From Helicobacter anseris (GTDB taxonomy: Bacteria > Campylobacterota > Campylobacteria > Campylobacterales > Helicobacteraceae): 64,000 nt of DNA. The notes beneath the pieces are model-generated. The model searched no databases. It was not told the origin of the DNA and saw nothing but the letters and a program-made list of their open reading frames with translations. How positions within the stretch are numbered: the stretch's first letter is position 1; every line of letters starts with the position of its first letter. Shown here in pieces: positions 36,547 through 45,597 of the stretch. The stretch is taken from positions 140,271 through 204,270 of the forward strand of contig JXTW01000001.1 in the NCBI GenBank assembly GCA_004368235.1. Direction: 5' to 3'. Both the position numbers and the translations under genes were made by a program.

Positions 36547-37464
36547 ATGCAAAATTTTGAAGGCAGAGAGTATAGTGTTTTTCCATCATTATTACAACAA
36601 GCAAAAGCCAAAGGCAGAATCAAAGTAGCTGTAGCCCAACCCACAGATGAAACTAGCCTTAGCGGAGTTGTAGATTCCTATAAAGAAGGTTTGATTGATC
36701 CAATTTTAGTAGGCGATAAAGAAAAGATCAATATTGCGGCTAAGCAATTTGGTTTTGATATTTCTAATTTTGAAATCATAGATGCTAGCAGTGATGTTGA
36801 GGCTGCGACTAAAGCAGTGGAGTTTGCTACTAAAGGCGAGGTAAAAGCATTAATGAAGGGAAATCTACATACCAATGATATTATGAGTGCGGTATTAAAA
36901 AGAGATGCAGGTTTGCGCACAGATAGAAATATTTCTCATGTTTTTGTAATGGATGTGCCTGCTTATCATAAGGCACTTTTAATCACTGATGCTGCTATTA
37001 ATATAGCTCCTGATATCAATGCTAAAATGAGTATTATGAAAAATAGCATAGAATTTGCACAAAAAATTGGTATTGTTAAACCGAAAGTAGCAATTTTAAG
37101 TGCTGTAGAAATGCCTTATGAAAAAGTATTAAGCTCTATGGAAGCAGATGAATTGAGTAAAATGGCAAAAGATGAGATTAAGGATGCTATTGTGCATGGT
37201 CCTTTGGCATTTGATAATGCAATTTCAGCAATCTCTGCAAAGATTAAAAAGATTGATTCTCCTGTATGTGGGGATCCAGATATTTTATTGATGCCTCAAA
37301 TTGAATCAGGAAATATTTTATTTAAGTCTCTAGTTTATTTGGCTTATGCAAAGGTTGCGGGTGTTGTCCTTGGTGCAAAGGTTCCAGTTATCTTGACTTC
37401 TCGTGCGGATAATGCAGAGGCGCGCGTGGCTTCTTCAGCTTTAGCGGTTTTAGCTAGCGAATAA
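36547..37464 (+). CDS. pta: Phosphate acetyltransferase, short PTA/PTB-type
   Basis: Converts acetyl-CoA and phosphate to acetyl phosphate. The 305-residue protein covers just the PTA_PTB catalytic domain, as in phosphate butyryltransferases: VAVAQPTDETSLSGVV, LMKGNLHTNDIMSAVL, ILSAVEMPYEKVLSS and VCGDPDILLMPQIESGNIL. It is closer to the short PTB-like group than to the about 500-700-residue Pta with DRTGG-type N-terminal domains. ackA follows 15 bases later, so the acyl is most likely acetyl. AAAAGGAG precedes the ATG. Confidence 0.88.
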   Translation: MQNFEGREYSVFPSLLQQAKAKGRIKVAVAQPTDETSLSGVVDSYKEGLIDPILVGDKEKINIAAKQFGFDISNFEIIDASSDVEAATKAVEFATKGEVKALMKGNLHTNDIMSAVLKRDAGLRTDRNISHVFVMDVPAYHKALLITDAAINIAPDINAKMSIMKNSIEFAQKIGIVKPKVAILSAVEMPYEKVLSSMEADELSKMAKDEIKDAIVHGPLAFDNAISAISAKIKKIDSPVCGDPDILLMPQIESGNILFKSLVYLAYAKVAGVVLGAKVPVILTSRADNAEARVASSALAVLASE

Positions 37465-37479
37465 AATAAAGGAGAGATT

Positions 37480-38655
37480 ATGAAAGAAATTATTTTAGTT
37501 ATTAATGCAGGTAGTTCAAGTTTAAAATTTAAAATTTTTGATAAACAAGATCAAGCCATTGCATCAGGTCAAGTAGAAGGTATTGATATTGCTCCTAGTT
37601 TTAAGGCTAAAAATGCTAATGGTGAAGTGATTGGTGAGCATAAATGGAGTGAAGGTGATGCACACAATCATAGTTTAGTGCTAGATTATCTTATTAAGTG
37701 GATTATGGAAACATTTAAAGAATATAAACTTGTATCTTGTGGTCACCGCGTATTACATGGAGGGACTATTTTTAATAGATCTGTTAGGGTGGATGATAAA
37801 ATCATTGCAGACATTGAAAGTCTTATCCCATTAGCACCATTACATCAGCCTCATAATTTACGTGTTATTAAACTTATGCGTACAATGTTTCCGGATATGG
37901 CACAGGTTGCAGTATTTGATACAGCATTTCATCAGACTATGGAAGGAAATGCTACAATGTATGCAATTCCTTATAGTCTTTATAAAGAGGGTGTACGTCG
38001 CTATGGTATGCATGGTACAAATTATGCCTATATTGCTAAGAAGCTTAAAGATTCTTATCCAGAAGTTGCATCTAAACGTTTTGTAATTGCTCATATTGGT
38101 TCTGGTGCATCGCTTTGTGCGATTAAAGATGGCAAATGCGTAATGACTTCTATGGGTATGACAGCACTAGAGGGTGTACCTATGGGGACACGTCCTGGTA
38201 GTATTGATCCTGGTATTTTGCTTTATTTAATGGAAAGCAAGGGCTATGGGTTAGATGATATTCGTGATTTTTTATATTATAAATCTGGTGTTGGCGGATT
38301 GTCTGAATTTAGTTCAAATTTTTATACACTTGAAGTTAATTATGAGCAAAATGAGGGTGCAAAGAGAGCATTAGATTTTATGGCTTTTCGTGTAGCAGAG
38401 GAGATTGCTAAGCTTACAGTTAGTCTTGGCGGAATAGATGGAATTATATTTACTGCTGGTGTAGGTGAGAATAGTGCATTTTTTAGGTCACAAGTGTGTA
38501 AGCAGTTAGTTTATCTTGGCGTAAATATTGATGAGGATAAAAACTCTATGCGCGGGGTAGAAAAAATAAGCAAAGATGATTCTAAAGTTATGGTTTTTGC
38601 TATCCCTACAAATGAAGAATTAATGATAGCTTATGATACTAAAGCGCTTAGTTAA
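37480..38655 (+). CDS. ackA: Acetate kinase
   Basis: Makes ATP and acetate from acetyl phosphate, or the reverse for acetate assimilation. The 391-residue ASKHA protein shows VINAGSSSLKFKIFD, GHRVLHGG, VFDTAFHQTM, YGMHGTNYAYI, AHIGSGASLCAIKDGK, DTSMGMTALEG-type sequence (here MTSMGMTALEGVPMGTRPG) and FTAGVGENSAFFR. It forms an operon with the short pta upstream (15-base gap, AAAGGAG). A strong hairpin terminator follows. Confidence 0.97.
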   Translation: MKEIILVINAGSSSLKFKIFDKQDQAIASGQVEGIDIAPSFKAKNANGEVIGEHKWSEGDAHNHSLVLDYLIKWIMETFKEYKLVSCGHRVLHGGTIFNRSVRVDDKIIADIESLIPLAPLHQPHNLRVIKLMRTMFPDMAQVAVFDTAFHQTMEGNATMYAIPYSLYKEGVRRYGMHGTNYAYIAKKLKDSYPEVASKRFVIAHIGSGASLCAIKDGKCVMTSMGMTALEGVPMGTRPGSIDPGILLYLMESKGYGLDDIRDFLYYKSGVGGLSEFSSNFYTLEVNYEQNEGAKRALDFMAFRVAEEIAKLTVSLGGIDGIIFTAGVGENSAFFRSQVCKQLVYLGVNIDEDKNSMRGVEKISKDDSKVMVFAIPTNEELMIAYDTKALS

Positions 38656-38657
38656 CT

Positions 38658-38685
38658 AATAAAAGGGAGGCTTATCCCTTTTATT
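38658..38685. terminator. Bidirectional hairpin terminator after ackA
   Basis: An 11-base perfect stem (AATAAAAGGGA with TCCCTTTTATT) and a six-base loop start 3 bases after the ackA stop. The right arm contains the stop codon of the convergent cupin gene. T runs on one side and A runs on the other fit termination both ways. Confidence 0.8.
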
Positions 38686-39151
38686 GTTTTATTTCCATTA
38701 GAGCTTCTTGATATTCTTTGTCATTGACTAGCTCTAGCCATTTTACATTTTCTCCATTTTTTTCTTGTGTGATGGCAATGTGGGTACCTGATACTTTATC
38801 TGTAGCTCCATGAAAATGTTTAATGTTTGGTGGGCATGAAATCACATCACCTTTTTTGGCTATTGTTGCTTTTTGTCCCGGGATTTTAGTAATAATTTCA
38901 CCTTCTGTAACAATAAGAGTTTGACCTGCTGGGTGTAGATGCCATGCACTGCGAGCTTTAGGGGCAAATTTTACTAGAGCCCCACCAAAAGTTCTCCATG
39001 CTTCGGATTTAAAAAGTATAGCCACATCTACATCCCCGCTAAAAAACTTTGCATCCCCCTTAAAGCTACCTAGCTCACCATTTTTTGTAATTTTTTGAGT
39101 ATCTGCCATGCTTATAACTCCTAATAATAAAAAACACACTAATTTATACAT
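38681..39151 (-). CDS. Exported cupin-domain protein
   Basis: A 156-residue protein with a signal peptide (CFLLLGVISMA) and one cupin barrel: SAWHLHPAGQTLIVTEGE (His-x-His and Glu metal ligands), KGDVISCPPNIKHFHGA (second-motif His). It resembles small periplasmic cupins related to (R)-mandelonitrile lyase-like or carboxymuconolactone-associated proteins. AGGAGAAGG precedes the ATG. The reaction is unknown; the metal site looks complete. Confidence 0.82.
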   Translation of the reverse strand: MYKLVCFLLLGVISMADTQKITKNGELGSFKGDAKFFSGDVDVAILFKSEAWRTFGGALVKFAPKARSAWHLHPAGQTLIVTEGEIITKIPGQKATIAKKGDVISCPPNIKHFHGATDKVSGTHIAITQEKNGENVKWLELVNDKEYQEALMEIKQ

Positions 39152-39181
39152 CTTGCCTTCTCCTAGTTCATTTTAACTTTT

Positions 39182-41896
39182 TTATTTTAACTCTGCCCAA
39201 TTATCCCCAATAGATACATTACATTTTAGGGGGACTTTGAGTTCATAAACATTACTCATAATTTCTTCAATTATTTTTGCAACACTTTGAGATTTAGATT
39301 CAACTACTTCAAAAATAAGCTCATCATGCACTTGTAAAAGCATTTTGACATCACTATCATCTTTAAAATATTCATTAATTTGTATCATAGAAAGCTTGAT
39401 TAAATCCGCAGCACTTCCTTGGAAAATAGCATTAATACCTTCTCGTAAGAAGTTACCTTTCATAAATTCACTTATCCCTTGAAATTTAAAATATCGACGA
39501 TGACCAAATAATGTTTGCGCATATCCATATTCCACAATTTCGTTTTCTTTGGTACTTAGAAAGTTTTTGACTGTAGGGAAAGAATCAAAATAACGATCAA
39601 TATATTCTTTAGCTTCTGTTGTTTTAATTTTTAAAGTTTTGGCAAGTTTTCTTGAACCCATTCCATAGATAAGACCAAAATTAATAGTTTTAGCTATGTG
39701 GCGTTTATTTGGTGCATCTTCTTGGTTAAAAAGCATTTGTGCTGTACGTAAATGAATATCTACATCTTCTTTGAAAGCACTCAAGAGCTTAGGATCTTCA
39801 GAAAAGTGAGCCAATAGCCTTAATTCAATTTGTGAATAATCTATACTCAAGAGTTTTTTGCCAGGACTTGAAATAAAGCCTCGGCGAATTTGCCTACCTG
39901 CTTCTGTACGTACGGGTATATTTTGTAGATTAGGCATACGCGAAGAAAGACGTCCTGTAGTAGTACCAGTTTGTAAAAATGAAGTATGGATTCTATCCTT
40001 ATTGCTTTTTAGTTTAAGCATGGGTTCTACATAGGTATTTTTTAATTTAGAATATTCTCGATATTCTAAAATTAGGGGAATAATAGGGTGATCATTATAG
40101 ATTTCTTCCAGTGTTTGTTCATCTGTACTATAGCCCCCTTTAATTTGTCTTACCCCACGTAGACCAAGAGAGGTAAAAAGCACTTCAGAGAGCTGTTTTG
40201 GCGAGTTTATATTAAAACTTTGGTTTGCAGCAGCAAAAATTTCTTTTTCTTTTTCTGATATTTTACTTTTTAATTCAAGATTGAGAGTTTCAAACCAGTT
40301 AATATCAATTTTAATACCCTCACACTCCATATTCATTAAAACTTTTATAAGAGGATACTCTAAATTTTCACCTAATTTTTTGACAGATTCTAAGTTCTTT
40401 TCTTGATAGATTTCACATAATTTATGATAGAGCGCATAGGTTGCTACAGCATCTTCACTAGCATATTCGCTAGCTCTTTTTAAGTCTACATCACTAAAAT
40501 TATTATCCTTTTCTACCACTGCATCAAAAGCAATCATTTTATGCATAAATAATCGTTCCATTAAAATATCTAAACCAACTAGCGCCGCACTATCTAAAAG
40601 CCATGCTAAAAGCATTGTATCTGAAATATTTTTAGGAGGAGTAATATGATAATTTTGATTAGCAATAATGAGATCATATTTTAGATTATGCCCGACAATA
40701 GGATGAGTAAAAATTTGTTCTATAGCACGCTTTGCATCTTGATTAGAAATTTGTTCACCAACGCCTAGATATCCGTGGTTAATTGGTACATAATATCCAT
40801 TAATACCATCAAAACAAAAGCTAAAGCCAACGATTTTGGCATTAACAGCATCTAGCATATTACTTTCACTATCATAGGCTATCATTTTGTCTTCAGGAAT
40901 AGAATCTAAAATTTTAAATAATTCAGAAGCTTTTGTAATAAGATGCGGGATATAAGAAAATTTTGATTTATCAGGTGGAATATAACCAATTCCCCCAATG
41001 CCCTTGGCTCTGATTTTATCCATCGAGATAGTTAGGGGTAGTTTTTTAACGCGTTGTAATAGTTTATGAAACTCATATTTTTCTAGGTCATCTACGATTT
41101 TTTCTAAAGGATTATTTTCTGGTATTAGTGTATGCGTAAAGTCAAAATCTGGCAATAGATCCCTTTTTAGGCTTACAAGCTCTTTGCTAAGATAAGCCAT
41201 TTTTTTACCTTCTATAATCTTTTGCGCAATTCTTGCAGATACCACTTCTTGAAGATTTGAGGTATTTTCATAAATAGAATCTAGGGTTTTAAAATGAGCT
41301 ATAAGCTTTTGGGCAGTTTTAGCACCAATGCCATTGATACCAGGAACATTATCAATACTATCACCAATGAGGCTTTGATAGTCAATAAAATTTTCTGGGT
41401 AAACACCAAATTTATGAAAGCAGCCTTCTTTTTTAATAGAAACTTTTTTTATTGGATCAAATAAAGAGATTCTATCACTAATGAGTTGATAAAGATCCTT
41501 ATCATGGCTTAAAATCTCAACACTAAATCCTTGTGAAACTGCAGTATTGCTTAAAGAAGCAATAACATCATCTGCTTCATACCCTTCTACTTCTACACTC
41601 ACAAAACCCATTTTTTTAATCCATTCTAAGGCTATGGGTAATTGTAGAGCCAAATCTTCTGGTATATCTTGACGAGTGGATTTATAGTCAGAAAAAAAGG
41701 CTTTTCTTTTGTTGTCCTTGCCTTCAAGTGCAAAGACAAGATACCCCCCCTTGCGATCTTTATGAAGATTGATAAGTAAATTAGCAAATCCCATTAAAAG
41801 ACCTGTAGGAAAGCCATCTTTATTTTTTAATGGAGGCAGAGCAAAATAGCTACGAAATAGAAATCCAAAGGTATCAATTAGAGTTATTGTCTGCAT
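39182..41896 (-). CDS. polA: DNA polymerase I
   Basis: Repair and Okazaki-fragment polymerase, 904 residues from the ATG at 41896, where homology starts (MQTITLIDTFGFLFRSYFAL). The 5' nuclease domain (about 1-290) has EGYEADDVIASL and HDKDLYQL. The 3'-5' exonuclease domain (about 330-500) keeps all proofreading residues: D342 and E344 in AYDSES, N404 and D408 in GHNLKYD, Y478 and D482 in EYASEDA. The polymerase domain has motifs A (LLSIDYSQIELRLLAHFS), B (RHIAKTINFGLIYGMG) and C (LLQVHDELIFEV). The start lies 23 bases inside the thyX 3' end. No strong ribosome binding site is visible, so translational coupling is likely. Confidence 0.95.
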   Translation of the reverse strand: MQTITLIDTFGFLFRSYFALPPLKNKDGFPTGLLMGFANLLINLHKDRKGGYLVFALEGKDNKRKAFFSDYKSTRQDIPEDLALQLPIALEWIKKMGFVSVEVEGYEADDVIASLSNTAVSQGFSVEILSHDKDLYQLISDRISLFDPIKKVSIKKEGCFHKFGVYPENFIDYQSLIGDSIDNVPGINGIGAKTAQKLIAHFKTLDSIYENTSNLQEVVSARIAQKIIEGKKMAYLSKELVSLKRDLLPDFDFTHTLIPENNPLEKIVDDLEKYEFHKLLQRVKKLPLTISMDKIRAKGIGGIGYIPPDKSKFSYIPHLITKASELFKILDSIPEDKMIAYDSESNMLDAVNAKIVGFSFCFDGINGYYVPINHGYLGVGEQISNQDAKRAIEQIFTHPIVGHNLKYDLIIANQNYHITPPKNISDTMLLAWLLDSAALVGLDILMERLFMHKMIAFDAVVEKDNNFSDVDLKRASEYASEDAVATYALYHKLCEIYQEKNLESVKKLGENLEYPLIKVLMNMECEGIKIDINWFETLNLELKSKISEKEKEIFAAANQSFNINSPKQLSEVLFTSLGLRGVRQIKGGYSTDEQTLEEIYNDHPIIPLILEYREYSKLKNTYVEPMLKLKSNKDRIHTSFLQTGTTTGRLSSRMPNLQNIPVRTEAGRQIRRGFISSPGKKLLSIDYSQIELRLLAHFSEDPKLLSAFKEDVDIHLRTAQMLFNQEDAPNKRHIAKTINFGLIYGMGSRKLAKTLKIKTTEAKEYIDRYFDSFPTVKNFLSTKENEIVEYGYAQTLFGHRRYFKFQGISEFMKGNFLREGINAIFQGSAADLIKLSMIQINEYFKDDSDVKMLLQVHDELIFEVVESKSQSVAKIIEEIMSNVYELKVPLKCNVSIGDNWAELK

Positions 41897-42515
41897 GGTA
41901 AAGTTTTTCACTAAAAATAAATTGATGCTCTTTTGGTAGAGCATTATAAATGGCACAAGCTAGCTGTCTAATTTCCCAAAGTGCTTGTTTTGAGCTTCGC
42001 AATTCTAAGAAGTTTTGTAGACTTCTTGCATTGATGCTCCATGCAAGTTCAGTTTTATAATTCTCTGGCATTGCATATTTAGCAATATCATTGCTAATAT
42101 TTTTGTGCAATAAAAGTCTAAGATTTTCTAGAGCATAAATAGAAGCATCATTAACTTCATCATTTTCTGTAAAGACTAAAAATTCTTCAGCTCTTTTTTT
42201 ATTAGTTTTGTTTATGGGAATAAAACTATCTTTTTCTTTCAATTCTTTAAGCGTATATCGAGTGGACTTAACACTAAGACTTGCCATACGATGACGAGCT
42301 AACTCTTGCAAACAAGCACGTGAAATATCCTGAATATAAAAATTATAATAGAGATGTTCTAGTGTAGAGGAATGTTTATTTTTATTTCCAACACGATCAA
42401 TAAGTGCCAAATCTTTTTGGCCACCATTATCGCTTTTATCAAAGCTTTGCCAACAGGTGCGAATGGCTTGTGAACAAATATCAAGCGGTGTAAAGTGACG
42501 CAATATAACTTTCAT
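41874..42515 (-). CDS. thyX: Flavin-dependent thymidylate synthase ThyX
   Basis: Makes dTMP using FAD, NADPH and methylene-tetrahydrofolate, replacing ThyA. The 213-residue protein has the ThyX motif RHRMASLSVKSTRYT (RHR-x7-S), STLEHLYYNFYI, and LAWSINARSLQNFLELRSS near the end. AAGGAGG precedes the ATG. Its end overlaps the polA start by 23 bases, tying nucleotide supply to the repair polymerase. Confidence 0.96.
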   Translation of the reverse strand: MKVILRHFTPLDICSQAIRTCWQSFDKSDNGGQKDLALIDRVGNKNKHSSTLEHLYYNFYIQDISRACLQELARHRMASLSVKSTRYTLKELKEKDSFIPINKTNKKRAEEFLVFTENDEVNDASIYALENLRLLLHKNISNDIAKYAMPENYKTELAWSINARSLQNFLELRSSKQALWEIRQLACAIYNALPKEHQFIFSEKLYHADNNSN

Positions 42516-42568
42516 AATAAGCCTCCTTATTTTTAAAAATAATAACTAATTTTCAATAAATAGCTAGT

Positions 42569-43822
42569 TTAGGTAAGTCCAAGACTTTGTAAATTCCAAA
42601 TAGGTAAAAATATGCCTAGTGCCAGATAAAGCACCAAAATAGCCAAAGCAAGGCTAAATATTGGTTCGATATAAAGCATGAGTTTATCTAAACCTTCATT
42701 GCATAATTCTTTATAACGCTTGCTTGTGACAAATAGCATTTTGTCTAGATTCCCACTAGTTTCTCCTCCTGATAATAATCCTAGTGTTAGTTCGTCAAAA
42801 ATTGATGAAACCCCCAGACTTTTTGAAAAACTAAATCCATCAGAAAGGCTTTCTTGAGATCGGGATATTTGTAATGATAGATAGGTATTATCTAGGGTTT
42901 TTTTTGCTATTTGCAAACTATTTTTTAAATCACTTCCTGATATTTGCAAAAAATAGAGTGAATGCAAAAAATAAGAGAGGCGATTAAAAAGTATAATTTT
43001 TCCAATAATGGGTAACTTTAAAATGAGCTTATCTATAAAAAGTTTATAGCATAAAAAATTTTTGTAAAACCAAAAATGCATAAAAATATTTATGAGAAAT
43101 GCAAAAGATATGATTAATCCAAAATGTCTTAAAAAAGATTCTAAACCCAGCAAACTACGCGTGATAAAAGGAAGTTTAGTAGCATTTTGTGCAAAAAATG
43201 AAGCAAATTCAGGAATAATCATAAGCACGGCTATGCTAAATGCTATCATTATGCTTAAAAATACAATAGTAGGATAAAAAAGAACTTTTAAAATACGCTT
43301 TTTGACAACTTCACTTTCTGATAAATCTTTAGCAATAATTTCAAAACTTTCTTGAAGTTTCCCACTTTGCTCACCAATATAAAGTACAGAGTTGTGCAAC
43401 ATAGATAGCCCAAAATTATCAAAGCTTTCTGCTACACCAGCTCCAAGTGATAGAGAATTAAGCACATTTTGAAATTTAGCACTAAGAGGAGGTTTTGTAA
43501 TTTTTTGAACATGTTTTATTGCCTCATCTAATGGGATAAATGAATCTAGCAAAAGAGCGATTTGATGAAAATAAAAACTTAGATTTCGCGTAGTTTTAAA
43601 AGAATCAAATAAATGTTTTTTTGGCTTTTCAAAGATACTATCTTTAGTATTGATATTTAAATCTTTTATTTCTCGGTAACTTTTGTTGTCATAAACTTGA
43701 ATTAAAACAACATTTAAGTTTTTTTGTTGTACATATTCTATAGCTTTAGCATCAGATTCAAAGCGATGCTTGCTATTAATGATTTTACCATTTTTAATTA
43801 TAGTGATTTTATATTTTTTCAT
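42569..43822 (-). CDS. Type II secretion/competence inner-membrane platform protein (GspF/PilC/CtsF-like)
   Basis: The 417-residue protein has the GspF layout: a cytoplasmic N-terminal domain (FYFHQIALLLDSFIPLDEAI), a membrane helix near residue 200, a second cytoplasmic domain (FLHSLYFLQISGSDLKNSL, FDELTLGLLSGGETSGNLDKML) and a C-terminal membrane helix ending in AIFLPIW-type sequence (here GIFLPIWNLQ). It anchors the assembly ATPase and moves pilin-like subunits. It overlaps the ATPase gene (TAATG). No secretin, pilin or prepilin peptidase lies in this window. In C. jejuni the homologue CtsF serves DNA uptake. Confidence 0.88.
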   Translation of the reverse strand: MKKYKITIIKNGKIINSKHRFESDAKAIEYVQQKNLNVVLIQVYDNKSYREIKDLNINTKDSIFEKPKKHLFDSFKTTRNLSFYFHQIALLLDSFIPLDEAIKHVQKITKPPLSAKFQNVLNSLSLGAGVAESFDNFGLSMLHNSVLYIGEQSGKLQESFEIIAKDLSESEVVKKRILKVLFYPTIVFLSIMIAFSIAVLMIIPEFASFFAQNATKLPFITRSLLGLESFLRHFGLIISFAFLINIFMHFWFYKNFLCYKLFIDKLILKLPIIGKIILFNRLSYFLHSLYFLQISGSDLKNSLQIAKKTLDNTYLSLQISRSQESLSDGFSFSKSLGVSSIFDELTLGLLSGGETSGNLDKMLFVTSKRYKELCNEGLDKLMLYIEPIFSLALAILVLYLALGIFLPIWNLQSLGLT

Positions 43823-45135
43823 TATATAAGTTTATTTAATTCTTCTTGTGAAAAACAATTTTTAGATTTTGCATTTTCATAAAGACTTTGTTGCTTTGGC
43901 AAGTTCTCAAAGCCTTTTTGTTTGGCAAGATTTCTTATTTCTTCATTAATCTCGCAAATCTCATACACAAGTTCTCTACCAAAACTTCCTTGCATATTAC
44001 AATATTCACACCCATCAGCATACCATATATCGTTTTGGAGTTTTTTGCATTTAGGACATAGTGGCTTTAAAAGACGTTGAGATATTATTAAGAGGAGGGA
44101 AGCAAAGATTGTATGAGTATTAAGTCCAAGATTAAGTAGCCTTTCAAAACTGCTTGATATATCATTAGCATGAAGGGTAGCCAAAACTAGATGACCAGTA
44201 AGTGCAGCACTAAAAGCTAGCTCTAGAGTTTGGGTATCTCTAATTTCACCCACCATAATTACATCAGGATCTTGGCGCAAAATAGCACGCAGGGCTTGAG
44301 AAAATCCAAGCTGCTCATTGGTCTGTATTTGTGTGGCAAATGACATTTGATATTCAATCGGATCTTCTATAGTGATGATTTTTAGATTTCTGTTTTTTAT
44401 AGATTCTAGCATTGCATATTGAGTCGTGGATTTACCAGATCCAGTAGGACCAGTAATAAGAATAATGCCATGTGTTTTACAGATATTGTTCTTGATGATA
44501 TTCAGATGTGATAAATCCAGATGTAAATCTTCCAACATAAGATGTTTTTTGTGTTTAGAGAGGATTCTAATTACAATACTTTCACCTTCAAAAAGTGGAA
44601 GTACAGAGATACGAAGATCATAGACTTTATTATCAATGATTTTTTGAGTACGACCATCTTGAGCTTCTTTAATTTGAGTTATATCTAGGCGAGATTCTAG
44701 TTTTATTTTTGAACAAAGTGCTTTATAAGTACTTTTATCTAGCATAGAGCAGCTCTCTAGTTCTCCATAAATGCGAAAGCGTATCCATCCGTCTTGACCA
44801 AAGCGTTCAATATGTATATCACTGGCTTGATATTTAATAGCAGATTGAATAATGCAGTCTAAAAGAGCGCTAATATTGTTGGTATGATTTTTAACCTCTT
44901 CTTGGAATGGTAGAAATTTAATATTTTGATAAAAAAGCTTAGGGTTTATTTTTTGCATATTAGGCAGGATAGAGAAATGCTGTTTGATAATTTCATTTAT
45001 AGCAGCAGGAGGGGTTTGATTTATATAACCTATATGAGGGGTGTTTTGCTCATCACATAATAATAGAATCTGATATTTTTCACATATAGCTTTAGATAGA
45101 ACAGCAGAATTATCTTTATGGATATTTAAAATCAT
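43822..45135 (-). CDS. Type II secretion/competence ATPase (GspE/PilB/CtsE-like)
   Basis: Hexameric cytoplasmic ATPase, 437 residues: ASDIHIERFGQDGWIRFR (N2 domain), DGRTQKIIDNKVYDLRISVLP, Walker A ILITGPTGSGKSTTQ, Asp box with ITIEDPIEYQM, Walker B IMVGEIRDTQTLELAF and His box LATLHANDISSS. A four-cysteine zinc module (CPKCKKL, then CEYCNMQG) follows. The N1 domain is short or atypical. It overlaps the membrane-anchored TPR-like gene by ATGA. With the GspF-like gene, it forms the core of a competence or secretion motor whose other parts must be elsewhere. Confidence 0.92.
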   Translation of the reverse strand: MILNIHKDNSAVLSKAICEKYQILLLCDEQNTPHIGYINQTPPAAINEIIKQHFSILPNMQKINPKLFYQNIKFLPFQEEVKNHTNNISALLDCIIQSAIKYQASDIHIERFGQDGWIRFRIYGELESCSMLDKSTYKALCSKIKLESRLDITQIKEAQDGRTQKIIDNKVYDLRISVLPLFEGESIVIRILSKHKKHLMLEDLHLDLSHLNIIKNNICKTHGIILITGPTGSGKSTTQYAMLESIKNRNLKIITIEDPIEYQMSFATQIQTNEQLGFSQALRAILRQDPDVIMVGEIRDTQTLELAFSAALTGHLVLATLHANDISSSFERLLNLGLNTHTIFASLLLIISQRLLKPLCPKCKKLQNDIWYADGCEYCNMQGSFGRELVYEICEINEEIRNLAKQKGFENLPKQQSLYENAKSKNCFSQEELNKLI

Positions 45136-45566
45136 TTTGTAGACCTTAGAATCTTGTAAGTTTTAAGTGTGTTATAAGCTTGAGTTTTATAGCCTAGTTT
45201 ATATAAGCATAATGCATAAAGCATCCAGACTTCTGGATCTAAATAGCTCACACTATCAGCCCTTTGTGCCCAGACTAAAGCATCTTGATATTCTTTTTTG
45301 TCATAATATTCTCTAGCTATTAAGATGGCATTTTGATAGGTAAGCGTACCGCTAAAAGAACCGCTATTAAAAATTTTTGGCAATGGAAGCTTGGCATTTT
45401 CAATTTGAAAAGGAGTAAGTGTTTTAACTTGCTCTTTATGTAAAGATAAAAGTTGTTTTTGTGGTTTTTTTTGAAGGTTGTAATTGGTTTTAAAAATATA
45501 AAAAATGATTAAAAGCAATAAAATTGGTATAAGGATTAAAACTAATTTATTTATTGATATTTTCAT
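45132..45566 (-). CDS. Membrane-anchored TPR-like protein of the secretion/competence operon
   Basis: The 144-residue protein has one N-terminal membrane helix (residues 9-26, nearly all Ile/Leu/Phe) and then a periplasmic or cytoplasmic domain. The second half (YYDKKEYQDALVWAQRAD, MLYALCLYKLGYKTQAYN) reads as two TPR-like helical pairs. AAGGA precedes the ATG. It overlaps the ATPase gene and probably scaffolds the same machine, as the small cts genes do in Campylobacter. Exact orthology is not clear. Confidence 0.7.
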   Translation of the reverse strand: MKISINKLVLILIPILLLLIIFYIFKTNYNLQKKPQKQLLSLHKEQVKTLTPFQIENAKLPLPKIFNSGSFSGTLTYQNAILIAREYYDKKEYQDALVWAQRADSVSYLDPEVWMLYALCLYKLGYKTQAYNTLKTYKILRSTK

Positions 45567-45597
45567 TGATTTTCCTTAATGCTAAAGCAAAATTTGA

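Noticed and set aside
41744-41750. C7 tract inside polA as a phase-variable switch
   Set aside because: It is short, codes for Gly-Gly in a conserved region, and frame loss would remove an important polymerase.
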